Notes: a model not told the origin generated them from the letters alone. DNA of 64,000 bases from Pedobacter glucosidilyticus DSM 23534 (GCF_000425145.1 NZ_KE384313.1:1-64000), one strand, 5' to 3'; positions 27,372-37,435 are shown, counted from the stretch's first letter. Made by a program: numbers and translations.

Positions 27372-29819
27372 CTAATTTTTATTTTTAGGCATATTGGCAT
27401 TGCCATTGTTTATTTTTGTAAAACGATAGCTTAAAGCTGCCATAAAATTACGGGTTCTTTGAAGCGAGAAACTTTGCTGAAAAAAGGTTTCACCTTGTGT
27501 GATAGAACTGAAATTTCGTTCGCTAAAAGGGTCTACCATAGTTACACGAGCACTCATTCTATTCTTTAAAAAGTTACGTTTAAAACCAAACTGACTTTCT
27601 AGATAGCCATTTACAATACCTTGTGCAGAAACGTTTCTAATGTAATTTAGATTAGCCTCCATTGCAGTAGCTTTATCAAAGCTATAGCTCATCCCCGCAT
27701 TAGCTCTTACCCCTATGCCTGTACGGTTTAAACGCGAATTTGCAGCAGACTCATAACTTACCCTACTTACGGTAAAACCTGCATTCATGCTTTTGGTTTT
27801 ATCTATTTGGTAATTTGCAAAAGTGTTAAAATTGATAGCACTACTATTACCTAAGTTTAAATAAGTAGTTTCTGTACCGTTTGTACCTGCTATAGGTGTT
27901 CTTATACGTTCAATAATTTTGCTGGAAACCGCATAACTAATACGTGGCGAAACCGACCACCCTTTACCAAAAAATGTAATGTTTGCCTCATACTGGTCTG
28001 TAAAAGATGGTCGTAAATTAATATTACCAAAACGAATATTTAAAGAGTCAGAATTATCAATCAATGGATTTAGCGCAAAGGCTCTAGGCCTGGTAATTCT
28101 TCTGCTATAATTTAAACTACCACGCATGGTTTTAGAAAAACTGCGGGTAACGGCTAAACTCGGAAAAAAACTCATATAAGGTTTAAAATCTGCATTAGGC
28201 ATGTTTTCTTGGATAAAACTAATGTCAGTAAGCTCAGCTCTTGTTCCCGCTCTAATACTCCACTTTTTTATCCTAAATCTTGCTGTTACATAGCTAGCAT
28301 AAACATTCTGCTTAAACAAAAAGGTATTTGTTAAGGCATCATTTACCACATAATCATCAACATCATAATCAAAGCGTTGAGCAAGCTGATTTTCGTCTGC
28401 ATTGTTTAGGTTTATCTTAAAGCCTGTTTCTAAGCGTGTATTTAAAAATGTAAAGGTTTTATCATAATCAAAATTAAGCTCTAAATTAGAACCTATATTG
28501 CTATTACTATTTTGTTGTAGGGTTGGTTCTGGGTTTCTTAAAGTGCCATCTGGGTTGTAAGAAAATCTAGAGAAGTCTCTTAAATCTTCATAGTTATTTC
28601 TATTATAATTTATTCCCAAAGTATAATTTTGTTTATTTTTCCCTTTCAAGGTATAATCGGCATCCATCACAAAATCATAGCTATTATTGCCTGTGGCGTT
28701 ATTTTGTCTCAATAAGTTTCTTCCAACTCTTTCTTCAGTAAGGGATAAATTATCAGAAAAATTTTCACTAAAGCCATTATTATAACTTCCTCTTATGGTT
28801 GCCTTTAATACTTGTACAGAGTCTGGTTGATAAGTTATGGCTACCCTACTATCTACACCATCAGTAGTGCGCTCTGCATTGTTAGTTTGGTCGTTAAAAA
28901 AAGTTGTATCAATAGCGCCTGTATTATCAAATACATTATTGGTTCTGTTAGAATTGGCATCTGAAAGCCTTAAAGCATGAGAGTAGCCAGCATTAGCGTT
29001 AAAGGAGAACTTTTTGCCCTTTGATGATAAAAAAGCACCTGTATTATAGTTACCCAGAGTTCCTACCCTAGAAGATAATGTTCCTGATAAACCTACTTTT
29101 CTTCCTTTTTTCATCACAATATTGATGATACCATCTCCATCTGCATCAAATTTAGAAGATGGGTCTGTTATAACCTCAATACTTTCTAGTGCATCAGAAG
29201 GAAGTATACTCAATAATTCGCCAATGCTATTAGCAGAATAATCTGAAGGTTTACCATCAATAAAAATTCTTGTATTTCGTCTGCCTGCGATGGTTGCTTT
29301 ACCATCTATATCTACACTAACCATTGGTACATTTCTTAAGACATCGGCGGCAACACTTCCTTCGGCAGCAATAGTTTCAGATATATTATAAACCAATTTA
29401 TCATCCTGCATTTCTACAACAGGTTTTTGGTAAGTTACAACCACTTCATTTAACAGTTTATCATCTGCATTAAGCAAAATATCTCCTAAATCAATCTCAA
29501 AACGTGTATCGTTAATAGCTATTTGGGTAATGGCTTTATTTTGATAGCCTACATAAGATATTTTTAAAGTATAGCTACCGGGTTTTAAATTATTGATGAT
29601 AAAATTACCCTCTAAATCATTTTGTAATGATTTTGGAGTAGAAACACTGTCGGTTAAACTTAGAGCTACAAAAGGTATAGGTTGGTTGGTTTTAACATCT
29701 AAAACTCTTCCTTTAATAATACCTGTATAATTTACAGGCAAATTTTGTGATAACAGCTCTAAACTCAAGCAGTTAAAAGAGATGATAAGCAAAAAACGTA
29801 AATACTGAAGAAATTTCAA
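27372..29819 (-). CDS. TonB-dependent receptor-like outer-membrane beta-barrel protein
   Basis: The 815-aa protein has a signal peptide, a CarboxypepD_reg-like domain (about 33-110, IKGRVLDVKTNQPIPFVALS), a TonB plug domain (about 130-235), and a C-terminal outer-membrane-protein beta-barrel of the Bacteroidota type. No SusD partner lies next to it. Substrate unknown. It is closely similar in layout to the next gene upstream, and shared segments such as DPSSKFDADG / NPSSKYDPEG suggest a tandem paralogue. The gap of 53 nt to that gene suggests co-transcription. Confidence 0.85.
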   Translation of the reverse strand: MKFLQYLRFLLIISFNCLSLELLSQNLPVNYTGIIKGRVLDVKTNQPIPFVALSLTDSVSTPKSLQNDLEGNFIINNLKPGSYTLKISYVGYQNKAITQIAINDTRFEIDLGDILLNADDKLLNEVVVTYQKPVVEMQDDKLVYNISETIAAEGSVAADVLRNVPMVSVDIDGKATIAGRRNTRIFIDGKPSDYSANSIGELLSILPSDALESIEVITDPSSKFDADGDGIINIVMKKGRKVGLSGTLSSRVGTLGNYNTGAFLSSKGKKFSFNANAGYSHALRLSDANSNRTNNVFDNTGAIDTTFFNDQTNNAERTTDGVDSRVAITYQPDSVQVLKATIRGSYNNGFSENFSDNLSLTEERVGRNLLRQNNATGNNSYDFVMDADYTLKGKNKQNYTLGINYNRNNYEDLRDFSRFSYNPDGTLRNPEPTLQQNSNSNIGSNLELNFDYDKTFTFLNTRLETGFKINLNNADENQLAQRFDYDVDDYVVNDALTNTFLFKQNVYASYVTARFRIKKWSIRAGTRAELTDISFIQENMPNADFKPYMSFFPSLAVTRSFSKTMRGSLNYSRRITRPRAFALNPLIDNSDSLNIRFGNINLRPSFTDQYEANITFFGKGWSVSPRISYAVSSKIIERIRTPIAGTNGTETTYLNLGNSSAINFNTFANYQIDKTKSMNAGFTVSRVSYESAANSRLNRTGIGVRANAGMSYSFDKATAMEANLNYIRNVSAQGIVNGYLESQFGFKRNFLKNRMSARVTMVDPFSERNFSSITQGETFFQQSFSLQRTRNFMAALSYRFTKINNGNANMPKNKN

Positions 29820-29872
29820 TTTGGTTGTTAATAAGTGGTTGACTTTTTTAGACGCAAAAATCTACTGAAGGT

Positions 29873-32368
29873 TTAAAAGCCTTCTTCTCCCATGCCACCT
29901 CCAGTATTTTCTGGTCTTTTATTATTTCTTCTTTGGTTATTATTTTCCATTTTACCGAAGCGATAACTGAAGCTTAAGTTATACATTTGTCCCTGTCTTC
30001 TACGCTCAAATTCCTGTATAAACTGCCCATTATCTGTTAACATACCAAATCTTCTGCTGTTAAAAACATCTTGCATGTTAAGTCCAATGCTTCCTTTTTT
30101 GTTTAACACATCGTATCTAATACCAGCGTCCATGGCAATCATCTCCTTCATTCTACCTTGCGACATTACCCTAGGTGCCATATAAAATAAATTAGCTTGC
30201 GCTGATAAATTTTTACTGATAGTCATTTGTGATGTTAAATTACCATTCCAATTAAAGCCATCATTATCGTTAATGCCCAAGCTTGCATCCCCGGTAAAAT
30301 AAGTTTGAAAAAAGTTTAGGTTACCTGTTACGTTAAATCCTTTAGCAATATCTGCTCTACTGATTAATTCTAAACCAAAAGATTGGTTTCTGGCTATATT
30401 AAACCATCTGGAGATAGTGCCTCCGTTTTGATCAGGATTTTGTTGTCTAATGCTCTGTACAACATCATTTACCTGCCTATAATAAACAGAGGACGTTAAG
30501 GTTACAGCTTTCCAAAATTTGGCATAACCAAACTCAAAAGAATGAATGTCCTCTGGTCTTAAATTAGGATTTCCAATTCTGATATTATACCGATCAGCAA
30601 CATCAGGAAAAGGATTAATTTGCCACCCTCTTGGCCTGTTAACTCTTCTAGAGTAACTTAATTGTAATTGGTTATCTCCTTTAAATTTTTGTGTTAAGAA
30701 GATACTTGGATACAATCTGAAATAATCTAATCCGCCGGGTGCAGAGCGTGGCATTCCATTAATATCTGTTCTGGTAAAATTGGTGTTTAAATAGGCTTGT
30801 TCTGCTCTTAAACCAATTTGAGCCCCAAAGTTATCGGTAAATTGTTTTTGATAATTGGTATAAGCAGCATGTACAAACTCTTCCATTTCAAACAAACTGG
30901 TTAAATCATAATCTCTGTTGTAAGATTTAAAATTGGCCACCAGTGTGTCTGATACTTGATCTTCATCATTATATCTTAACGTGGTACGGTAACCCGCTTC
31001 TAGCTTACTGGTTTTAGAAAAAGGTTTGATATAATCTACCTGGATGTTAATATTTTTATTAAGCTCTGCAACTTGATTTATTCTATTTACACCTAATCTG
31101 TTTGATACTTCTCCTTGGTTATTAAAAAACTGTTGTACAATATTTTCAAATTCATCCTCATCTCTGTTTCCGAAAGAGAAATTGGTGCTAAGCTCTTCAC
31201 CTGGGTTTTTAAACTTATGAAAAAAATCAAGATTTAAATCATAGCCATAACCATCTTCGGTATTAAGGTTTTCACCTGGTCCGCGGTCTTGTAAAGCTCC
31301 ACTATTATCAAAGAAAAACTGGCTAAGTGTTTCTCTGGCATCTTCATTATCTACATTTAAATTACCAGAAATAGCTAAACTTGTATTAGGCGTAAAATAT
31401 CTTTCCATACCTAATTTTAAGGTATTGGTTAAGTCTGACCTTAAAGTATTTTGATTAGCCGTGGTAAAAGCACTTGTATTGCTGGTGCCTAGAAAAGTGG
31501 TATTATTAGAGCCTAAGCCTATCCTATCTCCACTTCTTAACGAATAATTTCCAGAAAAATTCCACTTTTCATTTCTGAAATTTAAACCTGTATTAAAGTT
31601 ATAATTATTTAACCTACCGGCCGATGTGTTGACGTTTCCATTAACACCCAAACGTTGGTTTCTTTTGAGCACAATATTAATGATTCCTGATTGTCCCTCA
31701 GGATCGTATTTAGATGATGGATTGGTAATCAACTCTACTTTATCTATCGCATTAGCAGGTAAAGATTGCAGGATTGCATTTACATCACCCCCACCAAAAG
31801 TAGATGGCTTACCATCAATAAGAATACGCACATTATTTGTGCCTCTTAAGCTTACATTACCATCTAAATCTACCTGTACGGATGGTACTGTAGCCAATAA
31901 ATCTGTTGCTGTACCACCTTGTGTTGCCAAACTTTGGTCGGCATTAAATACTTTTCTATCTATACCTAACTGTATAACATCCTTTTTACCAGTTACCACA
32001 ACTTCTTTTAACACGGCATCTGCATTTTTACTGAGCTTTAAAACTCCTAAATCAATCACTTTTTGTGTGGTGATGGTGATATTTCTATTTAGCGTATTGT
32101 AGCCTACAAAACTAATGTTGAGTTTAAAATTTCCTGTTTCGTTAATATCATTGAAAATGAAATACCCCTCTAAATTACTTTGAGTGGCTTTAAAAGGAGT
32201 ATTATCTGCTTTTAAAAGTTTAACCGTTGCAAAATCTAATATATCGGATGTTTTAGCATCTGTAACCTTACCTTTAATTTGAACAGAAACAGCAGATTGA
32301 GCGAATAATTGCGCAGAAAAAGCAATAAAAACGAATAGTATAACGGAAGAATAAAAATAACAGCGCAT
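29873..32368 (-). CDS. TonB-dependent receptor-like outer-membrane beta-barrel protein
   Basis: The open frame extends to 32479, but the first 37 residues are not a signal. Starting at 32368 (MRCYFYSSVILFVFIAFSAQ) gives a proper signal peptide and 831 aa. A CarboxypepD_reg-like domain follows, then a plug domain with RGTNNVRILIDGKPS, and a large beta-barrel. The C-terminal tail is Asn/Arg-rich and ends in GGGMGEEGF, which may extend into the periplasm. The ligand is unknown. A candidate promoter element lies 59 nt upstream of the start. Confidence 0.85.
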   Translation of the reverse strand: MRCYFYSSVILFVFIAFSAQLFAQSAVSVQIKGKVTDAKTSDILDFATVKLLKADNTPFKATQSNLEGYFIFNDINETGNFKLNISFVGYNTLNRNITITTQKVIDLGVLKLSKNADAVLKEVVVTGKKDVIQLGIDRKVFNADQSLATQGGTATDLLATVPSVQVDLDGNVSLRGTNNVRILIDGKPSTFGGGDVNAILQSLPANAIDKVELITNPSSKYDPEGQSGIINIVLKRNQRLGVNGNVNTSAGRLNNYNFNTGLNFRNEKWNFSGNYSLRSGDRIGLGSNNTTFLGTSNTSAFTTANQNTLRSDLTNTLKLGMERYFTPNTSLAISGNLNVDNEDARETLSQFFFDNSGALQDRGPGENLNTEDGYGYDLNLDFFHKFKNPGEELSTNFSFGNRDEDEFENIVQQFFNNQGEVSNRLGVNRINQVAELNKNINIQVDYIKPFSKTSKLEAGYRTTLRYNDEDQVSDTLVANFKSYNRDYDLTSLFEMEEFVHAAYTNYQKQFTDNFGAQIGLRAEQAYLNTNFTRTDINGMPRSAPGGLDYFRLYPSIFLTQKFKGDNQLQLSYSRRVNRPRGWQINPFPDVADRYNIRIGNPNLRPEDIHSFEFGYAKFWKAVTLTSSVYYRQVNDVVQSIRQQNPDQNGGTISRWFNIARNQSFGLELISRADIAKGFNVTGNLNFFQTYFTGDASLGINDNDGFNWNGNLTSQMTISKNLSAQANLFYMAPRVMSQGRMKEMIAMDAGIRYDVLNKKGSIGLNMQDVFNSRRFGMLTDNGQFIQEFERRRQGQMYNLSFSYRFGKMENNNQRRNNKRPENTGGGMGEEGF

Positions 32369-32427
32369 GTTTAGTTTAAGTTTTCTGTTTAGAACTCGAA
32401 AGTTAAGCCAGTGTTTAATTAAACACG

Positions 32428-32435
32428 CAAAGGTA
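32428..32435 (-). promoter_or_regulatory. candidate -7 element upstream of the receptor pair
   Basis: TACCTTTG on the minus strand matches TANNTTTG exactly. The -33 region is not recognisable. It supports transcription of the two receptor genes separately from the phytase. Confidence 0.4.
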
Positions 32436-32514
32436 ACCGTATTATTACATAAGTAGTTGAAAATTAATAAAGAAGCCAAGCAGTTTCTTGAGCTTCTTTA
32501 TCAAGTATAAACTT

Positions 32515-33543
32515 TTATTTTAAGTATTTTTCAAAATCTACCCAATTGTAATAATGAAATACTTTACCGTTACTCATAGCTACAAAGATTCCTTTTGGAA
32601 ATTTAGAGCCAAAGTTTAGAGAGCTAGCTTCAGAACCATCACTTTCTAAAGCAGCAACAGGTATTTCAGCTAATGGTAAATGATTGTTAGGGTTTCCGTT
32701 ACTTCCTTCTCTGTTAAAAACTATAAAGGAATTGGCTTGTTGGTTAGAAACTAGAATATATCCTGATTTTTCGCCAGTTTTATAAATAGAAATTCCTTCG
32801 TGGTCTGCCCTAAATCCTTTAGTTCCAAATAATGCCAACTCTTGATTATTGTTTAAAGCAGGGTCTGCTATGTATTTACGTACACCTACACCTTCATCCG
32901 AGTAATAGATGTAACCCATTTCATTATCTACAGCTATAGCTTCTATTTCTTTTTTGCCACTGTACTTTCCAAATTTCCTCACAAGTTTTGCTTGAATGCT
33001 GCTTTCCTCTGAATATAATTCATATTGCCACAGGTAATTGTCTTTAGGTCCAGTTTTTCTGCCTACAATAACAAAAAATTTCCCATCTTCACGTGTATAA
33101 ATAGCTAAACCCATTGGTCCTCTATCTGTCTCACCTTCAAAAACTGAAATCCCACCTTGATCTATAGGTTCCAAATCAGGTAATGAAAATATTCTTATTT
33201 TATTAGTTTCTCTTTCTGTAGTTACGGCAATAGCTATTTTACTATTATTATAATTAAAATTATAAGCAATATCTACATTATTGGGTCTTTTTAATGGGAT
33301 AGATTTTTTTACAATTTTGCCGTCTAAATCGAAGGCATATAACGCTCCGTTAGTTTCTTTATCTGTACCAATAATTAAACTTTTACTATGATCATCTGGG
33401 TTAATCCAAATTGCAGGGTCATCAGTATCATTTTCAACTGCTTGAGTGATAACCACCGGTTTTATAGCATTCTTATTTATAGGGAGTTGAGTTTTACAAG
33501 AAAAAATAAAAGTGCTTAAAAGCAAAAAAAGTAGTTTTTTCAT
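32515..33543 (-). CDS. beta-propeller phytase, lipoprotein
   Basis: The gene encodes a BPP-type 3-phytase, which releases phosphate from phytate in a calcium-dependent way. The typical N-terminal segment DDPAIWINPDDHSKSLIIGTDK and the later IEAIAVDNEMGYIYYSDEG are present. A lipobox (FIFSCKT) indicates anchoring in the envelope, probably at the surface. An in-frame ATG at 33579 lies inside a strong hairpin, so I use the ATG at 33543 (MKKLLFLLL), giving 342 aa. It follows a TonB receptor gene by 67 nt; receptor and phytase probably form a phosphate-scavenging unit, which is inference from family pairing. Confidence 0.88.
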   Translation of the reverse strand: MKKLLFLLLSTFIFSCKTQLPINKNAIKPVVITQAVENDTDDPAIWINPDDHSKSLIIGTDKETNGALYAFDLDGKIVKKSIPLKRPNNVDIAYNFNYNNSKIAIAVTTERETNKIRIFSLPDLEPIDQGGISVFEGETDRGPMGLAIYTREDGKFFVIVGRKTGPKDNYLWQYELYSEESSIQAKLVRKFGKYSGKKEIEAIAVDNEMGYIYYSDEGVGVRKYIADPALNNNQELALFGTKGFRADHEGISIYKTGEKSGYILVSNQQANSFIVFNREGSNGNPNNHLPLAEIPVAALESDGSEASSLNFGSKFPKGIFVAMSNGKVFHYYNWVDFEKYLK

Positions 33544-33555
33544 CTTATAATTTTT

Positions 33556-33592
33556 AAAGCACTGTTTAATTCTAATCATTAAACAGTGCTTT
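33556..33592 (-). terminator. 15-bp hairpin between receptor and phytase genes
   Basis: A perfect 15-bp inverted repeat (33556-33570 with 33578-33592) with a 7-nt loop lies 18 nt past the receptor stop and 12 nt before the phytase ATG. On the minus strand it is followed by an A/T-rich stretch without a strong T-run, so it could be a partial terminator or an mRNA-stabilising or regulatory hairpin. Confidence 0.6.
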
Positions 33593-33610
33593 GTTTTAGC
33601 TTTTTATATT

Positions 33611-36415
33611 TTAAAAATCATATTTTAAACCAAACGTATAACGTGGTCTGTAATATTCTAATTGTGCTGTTCTTTCTTTTGAGCCTTGATAATATCTTAA
33701 AGCTTGATTAGTAAGATTATTTGCCTCACCAAACAGTCTTACCTTGTTTGTTAATTTATAGGAGGCGTTGGCATCTAGAAAGCTTTGTTTATCGTAAAAT
33801 CTATCTTCAAAGCCTTCTCCACCTAGTTCGTCTAGATAAGCATCAGCAAAATTGTAAGACAGTCTGGCAACTAATTTTTTAGTTTCATAAGATAAAGAAG
33901 CGTTGAAAAGATTTGGTGCAGTACCAGGCAAAGGAACATCAGTTCTTAAATCTCCATCAGCATTAAATACACCTTTTGCTTTGGATTTGGCATGCGTATA
34001 GTTGGTGTAAATACCAAATCCCTTTAAAAATCCTGGTAAAAAATCTAATTGCCTTTGAAAAGCTATCTCAAAACCATAAACATTTACGGCTTCTCCATTT
34101 CTTCGCTGTGTAAAATTCCAGTTTGCACCTGTAGGAATAGGATTGTTATCTGATGGGAAATCTGCTGCAAATTTAGCTGTATTATATTGCCCATCACGGT
34201 AAGTATAAATAAAGTTATTGATATTCTTATAGAATACTCCACCAGATATAATTCCTACAGATTTGAAATAGTTTTCAATCATTAAATCAAAATTATTTGC
34301 AGTTGCGGCTTTAAGTGCAGCGTTACCTACGCTCAGCTCTTCATCACTAGGCAAACTATTAAAATAAGGTACAAGATCATAATAATTAGGTCTGGCAAGA
34401 GATGTCGTATAAGCTGCCCTAACGATAAGATTGTCTTTGATGTCATATTTTAAGGTTAAGCTTGGTAGAATGTTTAAGTAATCATTCTTTAAATTTCTTT
34501 CGCCTTGTAAATCTTCTTCGTCTTCTACAATATTACCTGTATAATTGATATTGGTGCTTTCTAACCTTAAACCAGCTATAAAGGATAATTTATCATTTAT
34601 ATCCTGATCATATCTGATATATGCCGCAGTAATAGATTCTTTAGCATTATAATTTAAGGCTAGAAATTCTGCAGGTTCCTCTTCTGCTTCAAAAAGATTA
34701 GCATCACCTAAATTAAGGATACCTAAGTAACGGGCATTAACAAAAGTACCAGGCGCAAATTGTGGTCCTTGAACAAAAGCATCGTTAAAAGTTACTGTTG
34801 GCAGTGTTGCCAAATTTCTAATACTGTTAATAGGTTCGTAAGCGGTAAATATATTAGCTCTTTCTTTTTCTTTTATCCTCAACCTGGCCCCAAATTTAAA
34901 TCTTCCTTTTTGTCCGTCAATTAAAGAAAATGGTAATCTGAAATTGGCTCTGAAACCAAGTTCTGATTCTTCTGTAAAATCGTTATTTTCTGTAAGGTCT
35001 CTTAAACTATAGTTAGTATTTGAAATTCCTGGCGAATTTACTTCTGGTAGTTCTGCATCAGCTAAATTTAAATTTACATTTCTGGTTCCTGTCTGAAACT
35101 GGATGTATCTTTCATTAGGTCTTTTTTCACTAGCATCAGAATAACTTGCCGCCCAGTCAAAATCAAGCTTAGAACTTAGTAAATGCTCACCTCTTAAAGA
35201 GAAGTTTTTCACTTCTTGTCTTTCAAGTCTTTTGGATTTTACTTTCTCGCTATCAATACCGCCTTTGGTTTCTTTCCTGGCTCTTCCCTCAAAGCCTGTA
35301 ATATTATCATTAGCATCATAAATAGGTTCTATACTCGTGTATCTTAAACGAAATCTGTTCTCAAAATCATCTCTCCAATTGTATATTCCACTAAAATTGA
35401 TGCTGTTTTTTGCATTAAACTTATAGTCTGATGATAAGGATACGCTTCTTCTTACTCTTTGAACATCATATTTTCTTATATCATGTTCTTCAATAAAAAC
35501 ATTATCAAAATCATCTTTTACCCAAACGGCTTCAATATTATCAGAACCAAAATCATTATCATTATAAGAAGCACTTAATACTACGCCAAGCTTATCTTTA
35601 GCAAAACGATTTCCGTAAATAAAAGAACCAGTGTAAGTAGCTTTATCACGGATAGGGCTATAACCACTAGCAGCAGTTAACGATATACGTTGACCATTAG
35701 GGGCTGCTCTGGTGATCAAATTTACTGAACCACCAATTGCATCCGCATCCATATCTGATGTTAATGTTTTATTAACTTCTATAGTTTGGATCATATCAGA
35801 AGGAATCAAATCCATTTGTACTCTTCTGTTATCACCTTCGGCAGAAGGAATACGGTCTCCGTTAAGCATAACTGAATTTAATTCTGGTGCCATACCTCTA
35901 ATGATAATATCACGGGCTTCGCCTTGATCATTTTGCATAGTAATGCCTGGTATACGTTTCATAGCATCACCAATATTGGCATCCGGAAAACGACCTATTT
36001 GATCCGAGGATACAATATTGGTTATGTTAGTATTACTTCTTTGTTGATTTAAGGCTTTTGCTTGCCCACGCAACCTATCTCCTAAAACAATCACTTCATT
36101 ACCTATTAAGGCACCCTCCTCCATTTTTATATTTATGGATAGCATTTGGCCACTTACTGATATTGCAGTACTATAAGTTTTGTAACCTAGATAAGAAACT
36201 TCTAGCTGATAGTTTCCATCAGGGACATTCAGGAATTCGTACTTTCCAAATTGATTTGATATGGTGTATCTATTACCTGGAAATAATTTTAAAGTTGCTC
36301 CTGGCAGTGATAAATTTTGAGATTTATCTACTACGGTACCTGTAATGAGATGATTTTGTGCATAAACTGTTAATGAAATAACAGTCATAAAAAGGAATGG
36401 TAATAATTTCTTCAT
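33611..36415 (-). CDS. TonB-dependent receptor (FecA/TIGR01782-like)
   Basis: The 934-aa protein has a signal peptide (MKKLLPFLFMTVISLTVYAQ), a CarboxypepD_reg-like domain (about 23-105), and a plug domain with GRFPDANIGDAMKRIPG and GMAPELNSVMLNGDRIPSAE. The C-terminal barrel ends in a typical aromatic strand (PRYTFGLKYDF). The plug signature is that of the Caulobacter-type receptors (TIGR01782). It is directly upstream of a phytase gene, so uptake of phytate breakdown products or another phosphorylated ligand is plausible but unproven. An 8-bp palindrome sits just before its start codon. Confidence 0.88.
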   Translation of the reverse strand: MKKLLPFLFMTVISLTVYAQNHLITGTVVDKSQNLSLPGATLKLFPGNRYTISNQFGKYEFLNVPDGNYQLEVSYLGYKTYSTAISVSGQMLSINIKMEEGALIGNEVIVLGDRLRGQAKALNQQRSNTNITNIVSSDQIGRFPDANIGDAMKRIPGITMQNDQGEARDIIIRGMAPELNSVMLNGDRIPSAEGDNRRVQMDLIPSDMIQTIEVNKTLTSDMDADAIGGSVNLITRAAPNGQRISLTAASGYSPIRDKATYTGSFIYGNRFAKDKLGVVLSASYNDNDFGSDNIEAVWVKDDFDNVFIEEHDIRKYDVQRVRRSVSLSSDYKFNAKNSINFSGIYNWRDDFENRFRLRYTSIEPIYDANDNITGFEGRARKETKGGIDSEKVKSKRLERQEVKNFSLRGEHLLSSKLDFDWAASYSDASEKRPNERYIQFQTGTRNVNLNLADAELPEVNSPGISNTNYSLRDLTENNDFTEESELGFRANFRLPFSLIDGQKGRFKFGARLRIKEKERANIFTAYEPINSIRNLATLPTVTFNDAFVQGPQFAPGTFVNARYLGILNLGDANLFEAEEEPAEFLALNYNAKESITAAYIRYDQDINDKLSFIAGLRLESTNINYTGNIVEDEEDLQGERNLKNDYLNILPSLTLKYDIKDNLIVRAAYTTSLARPNYYDLVPYFNSLPSDEELSVGNAALKAATANNFDLMIENYFKSVGIISGGVFYKNINNFIYTYRDGQYNTAKFAADFPSDNNPIPTGANWNFTQRRNGEAVNVYGFEIAFQRQLDFLPGFLKGFGIYTNYTHAKSKAKGVFNADGDLRTDVPLPGTAPNLFNASLSYETKKLVARLSYNFADAYLDELGGEGFEDRFYDKQSFLDANASYKLTNKVRLFGEANNLTNQALRYYQGSKERTAQLEYYRPRYTFGLKYDF

Positions 36416-36416
36416 G

Positions 36417-36435
36417 TGGAAATATTTTATTTCCA
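36417..36435 (-). promoter_or_regulatory. palindrome abutting the receptor start codon
   Basis: TGGAAATA, 3 nt, TATTTCCA: a perfect 8-bp inverted repeat two bases upstream of the ATG at 36415. It may fold in the mRNA leader or bind a protein. Confidence 0.4.
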
Positions 36436-36510
36436 GCGAAATTATAGCGCTTACATTAGTGCGATGTAAAGGTAAAATTAATTTAAGTTGACTATTCGGT
36501 AAACTCCATG

Positions 36511-36795
36511 TTAATCAACAGAAACAGTTAAGCCTTCTTGTTTTAATATTTTGCGGTAAACTTCCATTTCTGTTAAAGAGCCTTCCAAAATAGCGCACTT
36601 GCCTTCATTGTGTACAGTCCATGCTATTTTTTCAGCTTGGTTTTCAGAGTAATCCAGATATTTCATCAAACAATAGATGACGTGGTCAAAAGTATTTACG
36701 TCATCATTCCATAGTATTAATCTATGAACTGTTTTTAAAGAGCTTAAAATCTCGTCTAGTGTAAATGTTTCTTCTTGTGTTTGTGTACCTGCCAT
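36511..36795 (-). CDS. clpS: ATP-dependent Clp protease adaptor ClpS
   Basis: ClpS delivers N-degron substrates to ClpAP. The core LILWNDDVNTFDHVIYCLMKYL is diagnostic, including the Asn-Asp pair that binds the N-terminal residue. The lower motif WTVHNEGKCAILEGSLTEME is also conserved. Length is 94 aa from the second ATG (36795). I prefer it to the ATG at 36804 because that codon is only four bases from a good promoter -7 element. The gene is monocistronic. It is cytoplasmic. Confidence 0.94.
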   Translation of the reverse strand: MAGTQTQEETFTLDEILSSLKTVHRLILWNDDVNTFDHVIYCLMKYLDYSENQAEKIAWTVHNEGKCAILEGSLTEMEVYRKILKQEGLTVSVD

Positions 36796-36808
36796 ACAAA
36801 TCATCCTG

Positions 36809-36842
36809 CAAAAATAATTATTCGTAGTTAAAAGCTTTCAAA
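36809..36842 (-). promoter_or_regulatory. promoter of clpS
   Basis: TTTG (36839-36842), 22 nt, TATTTTTG (36809-36816) on the minus strand. The -7 element is an exact TANNTTTG; the spacing is slightly long. Confidence 0.5.
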
Positions 36843-36874
36843 AAAAATGATAAGAAATTGTTAGCCAAATATTT

Positions 36875-37435
36875 TTAGAGTTTTTCAATCTCTGTACGCT
36901 TATTTCCTTTCAAATTTTTAAAAAAACTTGGGGTTAAACCTGTTATTTTCTTAAACTGGCTACTTAAGTGGGCTACGCTGCTGTAGTTTAATTGGTAAGC
37001 TATTTCAGAGAGTGATAATTCATCGTACATCAATAACTCTTTAACTTTTTCTATCTTTTGGGTGATGAAGTATTTCTCTATCGTGATACCTTCTTTTTCA
37101 GAAAATAAATTGCTTAGGTAACTGTAATCGTGTTTTAATTGCCCACTTAAAAAATAGCTTAAGTTTATGTTTAAGTCTTCCTTTTGGTGATGTATCAATA
37201 CGATAATTTGTGTTTTAATAGCGTCAATCAGTTTGCTTTTTTTATCATCAATAATTTCAAACCCTAAGTTTTCTAACTTTACTTTTAGGGCATTCATTTG
37301 TTCTTTTGTTGGTATTTCTTTCAAATATGCCTCGCCAAGTAATACTTGTTCTGGTTGCAAATTTAAATCTAGCAACACCTGCTCAACCACCATTTTACAG
37401 CGGCTGCAAACCATATTTTTGATATAGATGACCAT
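36875..37435 (-). CDS. HMA-like domain fused to AraC-type HTH regulator
   Basis: The 186-aa protein has an N-terminal ferredoxin-like segment of about 65 residues resembling heavy-metal-associated domains, with Cys10 and Cys13 in MVCSRCKMVV. The C-terminal half is an AraC/XylS helix-turn-helix pair (SLSEIAYQLNYSSVAHLSSQFKKITGLTPSFFK). It should bind DNA and may sense a metal or thiol through the CxxC. The gene is divergent from purD but the metal-sensing idea is inference. No metal-transport gene is adjacent, and its targets are unknown. Confidence 0.85.
   Translation of the reverse strand: MVIYIKNMVCSRCKMVVEQVLLDLNLQPEQVLLGEAYLKEIPTKEQMNALKVKLENLGFEIIDDKKSKLIDAIKTQIIVLIHHQKEDLNINLSYFLSGQLKHDYSYLSNLFSEKEGITIEKYFITQKIEKVKELLMYDELSLSEIAYQLNYSSVAHLSSQFKKITGLTPSFFKNLKGNKRTEIEKL

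Noticed and set aside
31626-32102. 158-codon plus-strand ORF
   Set aside because: Antisense to the receptor plug domain; composition is that of a shadow frame.
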